A stretch of 64,000 nt of DNA. It comes from Pyropia yezoensis. Its lineage: Eukaryota > Rhodophyta > Bangiophyceae > Bangiales > Bangiaceae. A program made the translations under genes and the position numbers. Under the pieces are notes generated by a model, which had not been told where the DNA came from, searched no databases, and worked only from the letters and a program-made list of their open reading frames with translations. Shown here piece after piece: positions 31,353 to 43,470 of this stretch (positions are counted from its first letter, which is position 1; each line of letters opens with the position of its first letter). The DNA lies in contig CM020618.1 of the NCBI GenBank assembly GCA_009829735.1, forward strand, positions 30,170,894 to 30,234,893, written 5' to 3'.

Positions 31353-32283
31353 ACCGCGGCCGCCGCGTGCGGTGGGGGTGGCCCCCGCCCGGGGCCCGCC
31401 GGGGGTGGTGGCACCCGCGGCCGCCGCCGCCGGGCTGGCCGCCGCCGCCCTGCCGCGGCCGCCGCTGTCCATGGCGCCGCCGGGCGGCGGCGGCGCCCCC
31501 ACCCGCTACACCCCCACCCCGCCGGCGACGGCGTTTGGGGGCGGCCGCCGGTCGGGGCTGGCCGCCCGGCGGGACGTGACGCCCCCGCTGCGGCTGGCCA
31601 TCCCCGCGTCGGCGGCGCTGGGGGTGGTGCCCCCGCCGCGGCGGTCGGTCAAGCGGTCGCTGGGGGGGGAGCTGGCCGCCGCCGCCGCCCCGCCGGCGGC
31701 GGCGGGGGGGGCGCCCCCGCGCGCCTTGCCGCCGTCGCCGTCGTCGTCGTCGCCGTCACCGCCGCCGTTGGGGACGTTGTCGCCGCCCGCCACCCCGCCC
31801 GCCGCGGCGGGTCTGGCTGGCTCGGCGGCGGCGGCTGCCGCCGCCGCCACACCGGTGGGCGGCGGCGCCCTCCCCCCCGCCGGCGCGGCCGCCGCCGCCG
31901 CCGCCACCGCCGGCGGCAGGCCCGCCAAGCGCATCCGCAAGCGGATGCGGTCGCGCAAGGCGGCGGACCGCCCCGCCGACGTGGCGCTGCCGTCCCGCTT
32001 TTGTCACGTGTGCTCGCGGGTGCCCAAGCAGAGCAGCCACCACATTGTGTGCGCCAACATCCGGGGGGGCGGGTGCCGCAAGACGGTCTGCGAGCGGTGC
32101 TTTGCGGAAAATGGGTGGGACTGGGGCGCAGCGGTGGCCAAGGGCAGCGCCTGGGTGTGCCCCCACTGCGCCGACGGCGACTGCCCTCCGCGGGCGCAGT
32201 GCCACACGTACGCGCGGACGAATGGGCGGCGCCGGGGGGGGGCAGAGGGGGAGGACGGCGCCGACGACGCGGCCTGCTGCTAA
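30508..32283 (+). CDS. zinc-finger protein, zf-4CXXC_R1 (CDCA7-like) domain
   Basis: The frame is open from 29632, but the first convincing start is ATG 30508 (MMDGGAVMDWANVDLSAFNK), giving 591 residues. Residues about 1-470 are mostly Ala/Gly/Pro runs coded by GCC/GGC/CCG repeats. A basic stretch (KRIRKRMRSRK) precedes the C-terminal domain at about 32002-32205. That domain has CHVC, then C-x7-C-x4-C-x2-C (CRKTVCERCF), then WVCPHC and two more Cys. It most resembles the zf-4CXXC_R1 zinc finger of CDCA7, which binds hemimethylated DNA and partners HELLS, and of plant JmjC proteins; Cys spacing differs slightly from animal CDCA7. A generic PHD/RING-like nuclear protein is the alternative. It sits alone between the arms of the large inverted repeat. 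Confidence 0.55.
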
Positions 32284-33790
32284 AGGGCCGCGGCGGGGAA
32301 GGCGTGGCGGCGGTGGCGCCGGCTGGTCTGTGGGGGTTCCTGCTGTCTTGTGGTGGTGGGCCTGCCATCTTTGGCGAGGCGAGTGGGAGGAGGTTGGGGG
32401 GGGCCCTGCCGTCGCGGTTCTGGTTGCTTCTTTCTGACTGGTGAGCGGAAGGGTGGGGGGGGGGGGGGGAGGGGGAGGGAGGGGGGTGGACGGCGACGGG
32501 CGGGCGTAGGGCGGCGGCGAGCTCACTGGCGCAGCAGACGGGGGGAGGAGACGCGGGCGCGCTGCCCCTGATGGGTGTGGGTGTGAGGGGCGCGGGGGGT
32601 GTGTGACGGGGACCCTCGCTGCGGCCGCCCCGACGCGCTGTGCGTCTGGGGCTGGCGGCGGGGTGGGGGCGCGGGGGGCGACGGTACCCCGGTATTACTA
32701 TGATTTTTGACGAAGTGGGGGGGGGGGGGGGGCGCCGGTCCGCCGCTGTCGGGGCGGGCCCGACCCCCCCCCCCCCCCCCCCCCCACGGCTTTGCTTGCG
32801 GCACGCTCTCCTCTTCTTTTCCCTTTGCACGCGGGCCCGCCGCGACGGCGGCCCAACGTCGGGGCGCCAAAAATGGGGCGTGACCAGACACGGGGGGAAA
32901 GCCGGCGGCGCCGTCCAATCCGCGCCCCCCGGGCGCCGCTGGCCGCCACAACGGCCGGCCGGGGAGGGGGAGGGGCGGGGGGCGCCACTGGGATGCCCTC
33001 GCACAGCAAGCTACCGTGGCGGGCGTCCACGAGCGCGCGCGAGCGCGCCCCGCTCCCAGCAGCCACCGTCGGGGGCATCCATCCACCCCCTCGCCGCCGT
33101 GGCGCCGCCACCCGGCCGCCCGCCGGCCGGCCCACCCCCCCCCCCCGCGCCGGCAGGTCGCCACCACCCCCACGCACGTCAAGGGCGGTCACGCCGGCGG
33201 TCGTCCCTGGCGCGGCCGGGCAGCGTGGCGGCCACCCCCCCCGGCCACGGGGACGGCCAGCGCCACGCCCCCCCCCCCTCCCCTCCCCTCTGCCACTCCC
33301 CGGCAGGTTGGCTCCTACGACCCCTGCACCCCCCGGGCGTCCCTGGTCGCATTGCTCGGCACCCCCCCCCCCCCCCCCCCCCCCCCGCCCCCCCCCCTGC
33401 CCCCCCCCCAGCCAGACGGCTGAGCCTCCCACCAGTGGCGGCACCTGCCGCGGGGCGGCGGCGGCAGCGGGAACGGCGGGCGCTCCCAACGGCGCACTGG
33501 CGCGCCCCCCGCGGCCAGTGAGGCAAAAGGCCGGTGGGCGGGGCGACGAGCCGGCGTCGTTGGCGGCGACGGTGTGAGGAGCGGCGGGGGATGGAACCAG
33601 CGGTGCGGCCGGGGGGGGGGGGGCGGCGCCCCGGCACCAGACACCACCGTCATGCCCGCCGGGCGTCGGCGTGCATGACAGGCTGCACAGAGCCCCAGTG
33701 GGACCATGATGGAGGGCCAGCGCGGCGTCTCCTCCCCACACACCCGGCGCCTTTTGTTCCACCGTCTGGGTGGCAGGCTGTGGTGTCCCG
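32284..33790. other. GC-rich intergenic region downstream of the zinc-finger gene
   Basis: Homopolymer blocks (G run near 32458-32470, C runs near 32765-32785 and 33360-33387) and GC-rich sequence with overlapping Arg/Pro/Gly-rich frames on both strands. No domain was recognised. It ends at the inner edge of the right inverted-repeat arm. Confidence 0.5.
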
Positions 33791-36700
33791 CCCCTCCATG
33801 CGCGTATCTGCAGGGCAGAGGTGCACCTGGTTCCGCACTCCCGCTGCCTGCCACCGGGGTGTCGTTGGGTAGCTCGAGACAGTGGCGAACAAGACGCAGG
33901 CTGGCCACACACAGGGTGGGCATGGCGTCTCCGCCTCTGATGCCAGTGTACCTGTTCCAACACAGTGGTGGCCGGCCGTGGCTTCGCAGCCCCTCATGTC
34001 CACATCTTGTGAGGCGGCGAGGGACCGGGCTCCATGCAGCCCCTGATACCATCAAGGGAGCGCCCTACAGCTCGACGCGGTTAGCTGTGGTATGATACGC
34101 ATCGGTGGTCACCCCCCCCCCCCCCCCCCCCCCCCGTCTCCTCTCGCTCACATCTGTGGTCGCCTTCCTGTCCCAGCGCCGTGCCATCCTGACCTCTGAC
34201 AGTCTGTAGGTCGCGAGGAGTACCGGCGTGCAGGGGACCGCATTGGTTCTGCCACGGCCGCCAGTTCCCGGCAAGGCCGCCACTGTGTGCAGACACGAGC
34301 AGACCCGTTGGTGGTGTTCGTGCCGTCCTCGACGCAGCAGGTGACACCGCGTCCACCACCTCGGGGGCCGACGTCGGCCTCCCGTTGCTCTCAGCTGTGT
34401 CTGGGGCACTTGGACCCGCTGTCCAGACGCACGGAGTATGCTCGGTCCCCTGATGGCTGTACATACATCTGATGCTTTGCTCTCCCCCTCTCCGGTGCCT
34501 CATCAATCAACCACAACCGTCGGGCCTCGCCGGCTCCTGGTGCAGCCCATTCGCTTACTGCGTAGGATTATCATAGGGCTGCCCGGGGTGGAACCCGTGC
34601 GGCGGCGTGCACCACACGAGGCGGGGTGCGATGTGCGCGGCGAGTGGCAGCGGGTGGACGCGCGGCGCCGACGTGATGGGGGAGGCGGTGACGTTGGCTG
34701 GGTCGTCTGTGGTCGGTGACTGTGAGGTCGCAGCACATGTGAGCGGATATGGGGTGCGTGTCGGCTGGCGCAGGCGGTGACAAGGCGCCCCCGGGTGGAT
34801 GGGTGGACGAGACGGCCGGGCGGTTGTGGTGCGAGCGTCGCGGTCCGCGGTACCTTGCCTGTGTACAGCGTCAACTCTGGGCCATACCACAGCTTGCGTT
34901 GTGCCTGTGAGTCATGTCGAGCCGCCAGCTGGCGGCGGCGAAGAGGTGTCCGCCCTCAGCATGCATGTGGGTAGTGGCGTATCCCTATGGCGCCGTGGTG
35001 GACGAACCGGCACAGAGCCGCAAAACGCAATCGGAATGGGAGGCTGCGCCGCTCCCGCGGCGGGTGGGCAAGGTCAGCACCGCTGTGGCACCGGCGGTGC
35101 AGGGGCGGGTGCCTCGGCTGGGCGCGCGACGAGCAACGGCAGCTGCCTGCATCGGCAGCTGCCTGGAGGCGAGGCGAGGCCTTGGTAGATGGCGGTGAGT
35201 GCAATGCGGCCGGGGTGGCCACGGCTGCCACGGCACGCAGGGCGCCGGGACTGGGCGGCTGGAAGGGGGGTGTGGAGAGTGCCAGACGAGCAAAACCGGG
35301 CGAGAGGTTGTGCTGGCTGACGAAGGGGGGGCCGTCGATCGGGTGTGAGGTGCGTTGCACAGGCGGCGGGGCGGTCCCGCCGCTGGGCTCGGCCATGGCA
35401 GCACCTGGCGGTAGATGCAAAGCAGCATCAGCCTGCGTCGACTCCAGGCCCCCTCCTACGCTTGGTGAGCATCAGGGGTCTTTCTGGCGGTTGAAAATCT
35501 GTGTCTGCGGGCGCCCCGCGTCCGTGGCCAAGAATGCAATATCTCTTTGCGCTCCCTGAGAAGAGGAGCCGCAGATACTCGGCCTAGCGGCGCTGGCCGA
35601 GAGAGGTGAGTCCGAGTGGTACCCCCGTTGCGGGTGGGGGGAGTCGGAATGGGGAGCGCTAGAGGTTGAAAGTATCCGCCCCACCAACGGCGGGCCTCTG
35701 ATACGCTGACGCCGGGGACCCCAGCGCAGACGACGAGTGGCGGCGGCCGGGGGGGGGGGGGAGCACCGCCTGGCCGTGGCGCGACCGGCGTGGGGTCCTT
35801 GTGCGGAGCTTTCCGTCTGTGGGTGGGCGCGCAACCCGCTCCGTGCGTCCTGTGGGTTGGTTCTCTTCATGCACACGGTCTCGCGCGCTGGCCTTTATGG
35901 CCGTAGCCTGGTGACGGAAGGAATGAATCTGGGTTGGGGCGCCGACGGTTAACGGACGGGCGGCAGCACGTCGCAAGGGTGCAAGCAGCTGCCACCCGAG
36001 CGGCCAGTATGGCATGCCCCAGGGGGCGGTGGCACACAGTGGCTCTCCCCTCCCCTGCCCTCCACGAGGGAGAGGGGGGCTCACCTCCCAGGAGAGCTTG
36101 GGGGGGGGAAGAGTTTGGCAGGGGGGGGGGAAAGATGGGGAGGGAAGTGTTGCCAAGAGGGGGGGGGAGGGAAGGATGTGGGGGGCTTGGCCTGAACACC
36201 GGTCCCGTCTTTCGCGAGGCGACGGGCGGACGGAGCAACTGACGGGATCCGCGGTGGCCGTTCCGCCTCTCCCACAGATCCGCGGCTCTCGCCGCGAATC
36301 AATAGATCCACGTGGGCGTCGCACCCCAGCCCACGATCCAGAGCGGCCCGCATCCAATACCCCTGCAAGAACAAAAGATGACGAGCCAAGATCGCTTCTC
36401 GAGACAGCTATGGACTGCTCGGGCCGTGCGGCCCGACGCCAGCAGGAACGCATTGAATTGTCGGCCACCGGGCGGGCGACGGCAGTGCTGGTAGCTGGGC
36501 CTGACCGCTTTGGCGACCTCGGCGGCGGGGCTCCCTCGTGGCACTGTCGTAGGCAGCGCAGAAAGCCGTTGGGCCGATGCGCCCGGCAACTGGGCGACGT
36601 GGTGCGCCGACCCGCGGTGCTGGGCCGGCGGCAACAGGAGCAGTGCCAACCAGTTGAGACGCATCCGTATCGATATAGTGGTTGCCGCCACGCCCGCGGG

Positions 36701-38290
36701 GTGCACTTTGAGCCAGCTGGTACCCCACATGATTGTCACGTGATAGAGTTCGGCGGCTTCCTTTTCTTGGCGCGTTTTTGGTTGCTGCTGACGGTACACG
36801 CATGATTGGGAAGATGCGAGCGCCAGACACGACCGCCCTTCTCAGCCGTGTGTCGGCAACGTGGCATTGGGGGGGGGGGGGGGGAGGGGGGAATGCGACG
36901 TCGTGGCAGTCCCAACAGTCTGGGGTACCGACGGTGGTAGCGTCCTCTAGCCGCGATGGAGGGGGGGGGGGGCGACGCAGCGGAGGTGCGCTGGAGGGGG
37001 GGGCAGGGAACGCTCGCGGCGTGTGCAGTGGTGGTGGGCGGTGCTGTTCCCCACTCGCAGGCGGTCTCTGGGGGGCCACGCGTGCGGATGGTTGTGTTTT
37101 CTCAGCCGCCGCTGACCATGATGCGTTGAGACGCCTGGCGCGGACAGCCGCAGACGACGAGGCGCTTGGACCGGTGGGGCAAACAGGGGGGGCAGACGCG
37201 GAAGGGGAAAGGGGGGGGGGGGGGGGGAAGCGGAGAGGGGGGGATTGGAGAGAGGAGACGGGATCCGGCGAAAATGGGAGGCCACACCATCCGAGGGGAA
37301 GTCAAGAGGACCATCCTCCTATCATGGGATAGGGCGGTGAGTGTCCCAACAACTCCCCCCGCCTCGGATTTCGCCCTGCTGCCCGCCTCTTCTTCCGCAG
37401 GCGACCTCATTGGGTGGCGAGCAATGGTTGTGACAGCGCCATCGATACCACCCAGCCCGGGCAACACAAAAAACACACCGCCTAGGGCACTGACGACGGC
37501 AAAACGTTGGTCGCTCCCAACCGACATACGTCGAGAGTGGGGGCATACCTCCTCGCCAGATGGGCCTCCCGCTGGCGAGTTTGTCCACCTACCGGAGAGT
37601 AGCCCCGTCGACCCTCAGCCGTGGTGCCCTTGTACGACGCCCAGCTGACGTTGCCGATGAGATGCCCTCCGTAAGCCACTACTTGTTGATTTTTTTCACA
37701 GCGCGCGCGCGCACGAGCCGGCGGGGCGGGCGGAAAGGCTCGACAGCCACGGCTCCCCAACGGCAGGCGACCACAGAGCGTCAAGAGTCGGCGCCAGAGG
37801 AATCTTCTTCTGCGGTTGTGGGCGCGTGCGTGGAGGGCAGGCGCCCACATTCTGCTCGCCCCACCCGCGCTGACTTCGTGGAAAACTGGTCTCGAGCGTC
37901 CAACTAGCCGTGTCGACCGCACCGCAGTGTCCTTGCAACAGATATTGACGGTGGAATGCGCGGCTGGGCCCCAACTTCCCCGCTCCCGTGGCATCGCCCG
38001 CGTGGTTCCCGCTCCCGTGGCATCGCCCGCGTGGCAGTTGCGGGTTGGGGGGGCCGACAACAACGGTGCGAGGCAGCTGCTGGCTTGGGACGACCCTCCG
38101 TATCTGTGCCGCGCACATGCCGGCGCTGCGTCACTGTGATACGCCCCCTCTGACTGGGCGGCGTTGACGTGGGGCGGCCCACGCTTGACAGCGCAACTGC
38201 CGTCACCCCCACCGTGCACGACACGGCAGGCCATGGGGGAAGGGGGGATGGGTCCACACGGTGCGACTGGAGCTTTCGAGGGATACGCGT
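33790..38290 (-). repeat. right arm of the large inverted repeat
   Basis: Reverse-complement partner of 18700-23090. The inner part 33790 to about 35330 is nearly identical to the left arm; the outer part is strongly diverged with many indels. The 88-bp hairpin of the left arm is missing. The arm contains G-rich runs (36095-36165, 36865-36890, 37205-37225). No coding domain was recognised. Confidence 0.8.
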
Positions 38291-39633
38291 GGGCACTGAC
38301 GAGCTTCCGGATCACCGCGGGGTCCTGTGATCCGTTGCACCCCCTGTCCCCTCTAGCCGGCGGTGGGACCCCATCGTGGACGACCAGTGGCGCAGAGGGT
38401 CAGGGTCCGTACAGTTCACCCCCAAGATGAATAAATAAATTAACCTTCTTTTCTGCCTTTTCTTTGCTTGCCGAGCACGGGCTGGGCTCTGCGAGAGGCG
38501 AGCCACGGTTCGGACCCTATAAGAGAGCCGTGACTGGCAGTCTCCGATGCGACCGGCTCGTCGAACTCATCTGTCGCGAGGGAAAAGCGCTGCGTGGACG
38601 GGCGCGGGGGAGGCCGAGGGGGGGTCGGGGGATGCGTAGAGGTTGGAGGAGGGTGGGTGGGTGGGTCAGGGAAGGCTGCCCGTGGCGCAGCTTGGCGCAT
38701 GGCTCTCCCAAAGGATACCCTGTAGTGCCCGTCGCATGGCAGTGGAAAGGCTGTGGCCGCCGCCACGGGTGCCACCTCCGCCGGGGGGGTGTGGCCGAGC
38801 CGCCCTCTTTCCCCCCCTGGACGTCACCGCGACGGCCGCCACCGCACATCAAACGGCTGTGGCGGTCGCGGCGGACGTTAAAGAGCCACACCCCGACCCG
38901 CCGACGGCTCCGGCTGCCGCGGCCACTTGTTGGGCGTCGGCCGTCGCGCTAGTCGCCTGCGGTCGGACGCAAAACGGGGGTCGAACGGGCAGCGGAAGGG
39001 GAGGGGGGGGAGAGGGGGGCAGCAAATGCGTGGGGGGGGGGGTGAGGCGGCGGGATGGTCACTGGTGCGGGCTATGAATTGAGCAAAGTCGTTGGGTACG
39101 ACGTGCCGCCGCACCATTGTGAATCTTATCCAAAGAAAATACAAAAATAGAATCGACATCTCCATGTGAATTTCGATTATTCATTATTTTTGTTGTCACA
39201 TTCAATGATTTGACTTTTTGGAAGCGTCGCACCGCGAGCGAAACGTGTGGCAAGGGACCCTCCCGACTTGGGGCAGCCGACCACGGGCCCCGAGCGGAGC
39301 GCCGGCCCCCACCGCGGTGCCACCGCGGTGGTGCGTCAGACCTACTTCAGCCGGGGCCGTGATAGAGGGACACACGGTGTGATAGTAGGCAGAGTTTGGA
39401 GGGGTGCCCCGTACTGGCAAAGCCGCCACCTGGCGCGCCGACTCACAAACGTCCCTCCGCGTCAACCGAGCCGGCGCAGGCGCGCGCCTCTGATGGGGTC
39501 GATGCGCTGCCGCCCCCTCACCCCTCTTCCTCGGTGGGCGGCACGGGCTGCTGCCCCAGGGAGAGGTCCACGTCCCTGGGTAAATTCGCAACGCACCCAC
39601 CTACCAACCCCCAATGCGCGTGGGCCCGCCTCA
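38291..39633. other. intergenic region downstream of Tdp1
   Basis: Contains an AATAAATAAATAAATTAA stretch at about 38428 and an A/T-rich block at about 39115-39225, unusual for this window. The latter could be a UTR remnant or transposon edge. No gene is supported. Confidence 0.45.
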
Positions 39634-39847
39634 CTAGAGTGGCCACGCCCGGCCGTACGCGTCCACCGCGTCGTGAGGCACGTCGTGCGCCCACGGCTGG
39701 CTGTCATGGTCGCCGCCGCCGCTCGCCACATATGCGGGGGGGTCCAGCCGGTGGGCGAGCGGAAAAGCCACGACGGGTCGGCCCGCCGGCGGGGGTGACG
39801 CCCCCCCCCCCCCTGCAAAGGCGGGGTGCACGACAAACACTGGGACC

Positions 39848-39878
<31 letters not shown>

Positions 39879-42347
39879 AGCCGCCACCCCCCACGCCGCC
39901 GGCCACCCCCGCCAGTGACCGTGCCCTCCCCAAGGGGGGGTGTGGCGGAGGGCTCCCAGAGGGCGGCCGCGGCACCCCCCCCGCCATGGCCACCGCTAGC
40001 GCTACGTCGTGGGCGGGCGGGCACCACCGGCGGGGGGTGTACAGGACGCCCACCTCATACGAAGCGATGGACAGCGCCCCCCCCGAGTTGACGACGGTGC
40101 CCCACGCGGCGGGCGACAGGTTGGCTGACGTCAGCAGCACCCACGCAAGCGGCGCGCCCGCGCCGGCTGACGCCGGGCGAGTGTAGGTCTTGAGGTGCGG
40201 CATCGTCGCCGCCCGCGTTACCGATAGAGGGGGGGGAGCAGCTGGCCCCCCGACGCCGCTGCCGCCGCCGCCGTCGCCACCGCTGTGGGGGCGCCCCCCC
40301 CGTGGGGGGGGCGCCGCCACCTCGTATCGACTCAGGATGGGAGCAACGGCAGGGCGTGCCAGCACCGCCGCCCGCGCATACAGGTGGGTGCCAGACAGGT
40401 AGCCCGCGGGGCTGCTCCGCACGTCGCCCACTGACGGCCACGCGACGATGGGGGGCACAGTCGCGGGGGGCGCGGGCGCGCCAGCCCGCGACCGTGACCG
40501 CGGGGCCACAGCCGCCGCTGCCGCCGCCGCCGCGGCGGCGGCCGCGCCCGTCAGCGGCGGCGGCGGGGACCCGGCATGGACCGACGCGCCAAACTGGGCG
40601 ACCCACGCCGGGCTGAGCCCCCCAATGGACGACACCTGCACCACCGCCCGCGGGGCGCCCGGCGGCGGCGCCGCCGCCGCCAGCAGCTGCCGCAGCCGCA
40701 GGTGACCGACGGTGGCCATCGCCACGCCCGTGTGGCTGCCCGGAACGGACGTGACCAGGTCCACCCCCGCAGACGACAGGTCATAGGCCGCCAGCATGCG
40801 CGCATACGGCACCGCCGGGGGGCCCAGGGCGGTCAAGTAGCGGGCGAGGTCGGCGCCAAACGGGTTGGCGCTGGCACCGTCGGCGGGACGGACGGCCGCC
40901 GAGGTCGGCCCACCACCACCCCCCCCCCCGCGCCGCTGCCCGCCCGCGTCAAGGCGGCGCGGAAAGTCGCGGCAGTAGACGCCCTGGAGCATCCCCCCCC
41001 AGTCGGCGGGCGACAGGTTGGCTGTCGAGACGACCAACCGCACGCCCGCGTCGCCGTAAAAGAACACACACACCTTGGAGTGGTGCACCCCATACGGTGA
41101 CCGCATCCGTGGAGAGTGCACCGTCACGTTGGGGGGCAGGCCGGCAGCCACGTCGGGCGGTACGCCCCCGCCACCCATCACGAGCAGCACCGGAGGCGCG
41201 GGGGGGGCGCCCCCGCCGCCACCGCCGACGCCGCTGCCGCCGCAGCCGCCGCCGCCGCCGCCACCACCACCTCCGCCGCTGCCACCTGCGCGGCGGGCGG
41301 TCAGGGCGGGCACGACGGAGAGGAGAAAGTCCGTGTCAATGGTAAAAGAGGTGAGGAGCGCGGCGGTCAGGCCAGGGGGGACCAATGAGGAGAGGCGGGT
41401 GGTGTGCCGCAGCGCGCCGGCCGCGTCGTGCGGGAGGGCGTTGAGGAGAAAAGCGGGCGACTGGGAGGGGTTGGGGGCGGCGCCCGCTGGCGCCGCGGCG
41501 GCGGCCACCTCCACCACTTCTACCTCTTGGCGGCCCCAGCGGGGGCCACCGCCACCGCCGCGGTCGCTGCTGCCGCCACAGCCGCCGCCCGTCGCCCGTC
41601 CCGCCCCCCTCGCCAGCGCCGCCGCAATGACCCGCGCCATCCGGGAGGCCACGTCGGCGGCTTCCTCCCCACCCGCCCCTGCCCCAGCGCTGCCCACGTC
41701 GTCCCCTACCTCGCCCAAATCGCCAGCCACATCGGCCAGCGGCACCGACACCCACCGCACCGCGTCGAGCGGGTCCACCCAGCCAACGCCACCACCACCA
41801 CCGCCGCCGCCGCCGCCACCGCCCCCACCGCCCCCACCACCACCACTGCTACCACCACCACCCTCGCCGGCACCACCCCCCCCGCCTCCTCCCGCATTGC
41901 CGCCCGCCGCTGCCGGCGAGTGAAGGGGTGTTACCCACCCCCGCTCCACCGCCGCCTCCCACCCGAGCAGCGCGCCCACGTCGCCTCCCCGCGCGGCGGT
42001 AGCAGCCGCCGCCCGCACCGCTCCAAGCCACCGGTTGAACGCAGCGGCCGCGGCGGGGGTGGCCGCCGCCGTCGCCGCGGCGCGGAGGCGCCGGAGGGTG
42101 GGAAGCGCAGCCGTTGCAGCGGTGCCGCCGCCCACCGTCCAGGCAGAGAGGAGGGCCGTGTGGGCCGCGGCGGTGGTTGCGGGGGGGGGGGCTGCGGCAG
42201 TGGCGGCGGCGGCCGCGGCGATGCCGCAGCCGCCGCCCACTGCCAGCGCGCCAAGGGCGTCGACGAAGGCAACAGCCGCCTCTGATAGGGAGGGGGGGGG
42301 GGGGATCGCGGACGCTTGCGAGGATTGCACAGGGAGGGGCTTGCCAT
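39634..42347 (-). CDS. TDP1: tyrosyl-DNA phosphodiesterase 1
   Basis: Tdp1 hydrolyses the 3'-phosphotyrosyl bond between DNA and stalled topoisomerase I. Both HKD half-sites are present: HHSK at 41085-41074 followed by STANLSPADWG, and HLK at 40197-40189 followed by TSANLSPAAWG. That is the paired His/Lys plus Asn pattern of the family. Long Gly and Ala inserts (for example about 41290-41200 and 41890-41780) swell it to about 900 residues. The start is uncertain. The main frame stays open to an ATG at 42564, but ATG 42347 gives a typical nuclear N-terminus (MASPSLCNPRKRPRS) in another frame. The two would join if the G run 42292-42304 were one base longer, so a homopolymer error is likely. 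I prefer 42347. Confidence 0.9.
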
Positions 42348-42561
42348 GATGGGGGCTGGGCTGGGGAGGAGCAAGGAACGGATAGAGGGGACGGCAGTGA
42401 AGGGCAGGGCTTGCGGAAAAGAAGAGAGGGGACGCTGACGAGGAGACCACGGTCGCACTGGTCAAGGAGTAAATAGGATCTTCAAAAGCCCTTGGACGGT
42501 GGTAGTTCTCAGAAAAAGTTGACAACATTGCCACGTGTATATGAACTGTCCATAAGGATGG

Positions 42562-43470
42562 CATTTAACGATGGTTCAGAAAATCCTTAACGAGTAACGA
42601 TCGTTTAACGACTTTGACGATATTGTTTAACGACTTTAACGACCCTTGTTACCGATCTACTTACATTGTATTCAGAGTACAGCTTTGCCAACTGCACTCA
42701 ATCGCCCCGTCCTCACAAGCTTGCGACCACCCGTTAGACACCTCATCAGTCGCAGGTCGAGCTGGCGACCCTGCCCCAGCACAGGAGGCTCGGTGCGTAG
42801 TGCCAGCTCGACTCGGTGCGCCCCTGCCGCTAGTCTGCTAGTAGAACGGATACTTTCGCAGGTGAGGGACCATCCGTCCCTGCGGCCGTTCCCAGGCACG
42901 GCGGCTGGAACAACTGGCGACCCTGCCCCAGCACGGGAGGCTCGATGCGTAGTGCCAGCTCGACTCGGTGCGCCCCTGCCGCTAGTCTGCTAGTAGAACG
43001 GATGCTTCCGCAGGTGAGGGACCATCCGTCCCTGCGGCCGCTCCCATGCACGGCGGCTGGAACAACTGGAAGATTGCAGATAGAAGGCAAACCAAGAGTT
43101 GGCTGCCTTCCCATCGCCGTCCAGCACGTGGTCGCTAGGTTTCTGAAAGGCAGACCACAGGTCCCTCTAGCTGCTCATATGCAACCGAAAGTGACGAAAA
43201 GGAAGAGCAGCGGGGATGCCTGTTTCGGTGAGCTCGCTGGTCGCAGACGCGCGTGCAGGTCTGAGGCAAAGGAAGCAATCCGGACCCAGACTTCTTTGAC
43301 TACGCGCACAAGTGGCGCTGTCCTCCAGAATTGCTTTGCCCGACAAGTAACTACGCCAGGCCATAGATTTAACGACTTTAACGAGTTCTCGGCAGAGTGC
43401 CGTATCGGTTTAAGGATCGTTATAAAGATTTTTTAACGACTTTCGTTTAACGAGTTTTCTTAACGTCTGA
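42562..43470. repeat. TAACGA-motif clusters flanking a 152-bp tandem duplication
   Basis: Left cluster 42562-42645 and right cluster 43367-43467 are packed with TTTAACGA/TTAACGAC motifs in the same orientation (the phrase TTTAACGACTTTAACGA occurs in both). Between them a 152-bp unit starting CTGGCGACCCTGCCCC occurs twice in tandem (42762-42913 and 42914-43065) with few differences. The patch is less GC-rich than its surroundings and lies directly upstream of Tdp1. It may be a small non-autonomous element or a promoter-associated repeat. Confidence 0.7.
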
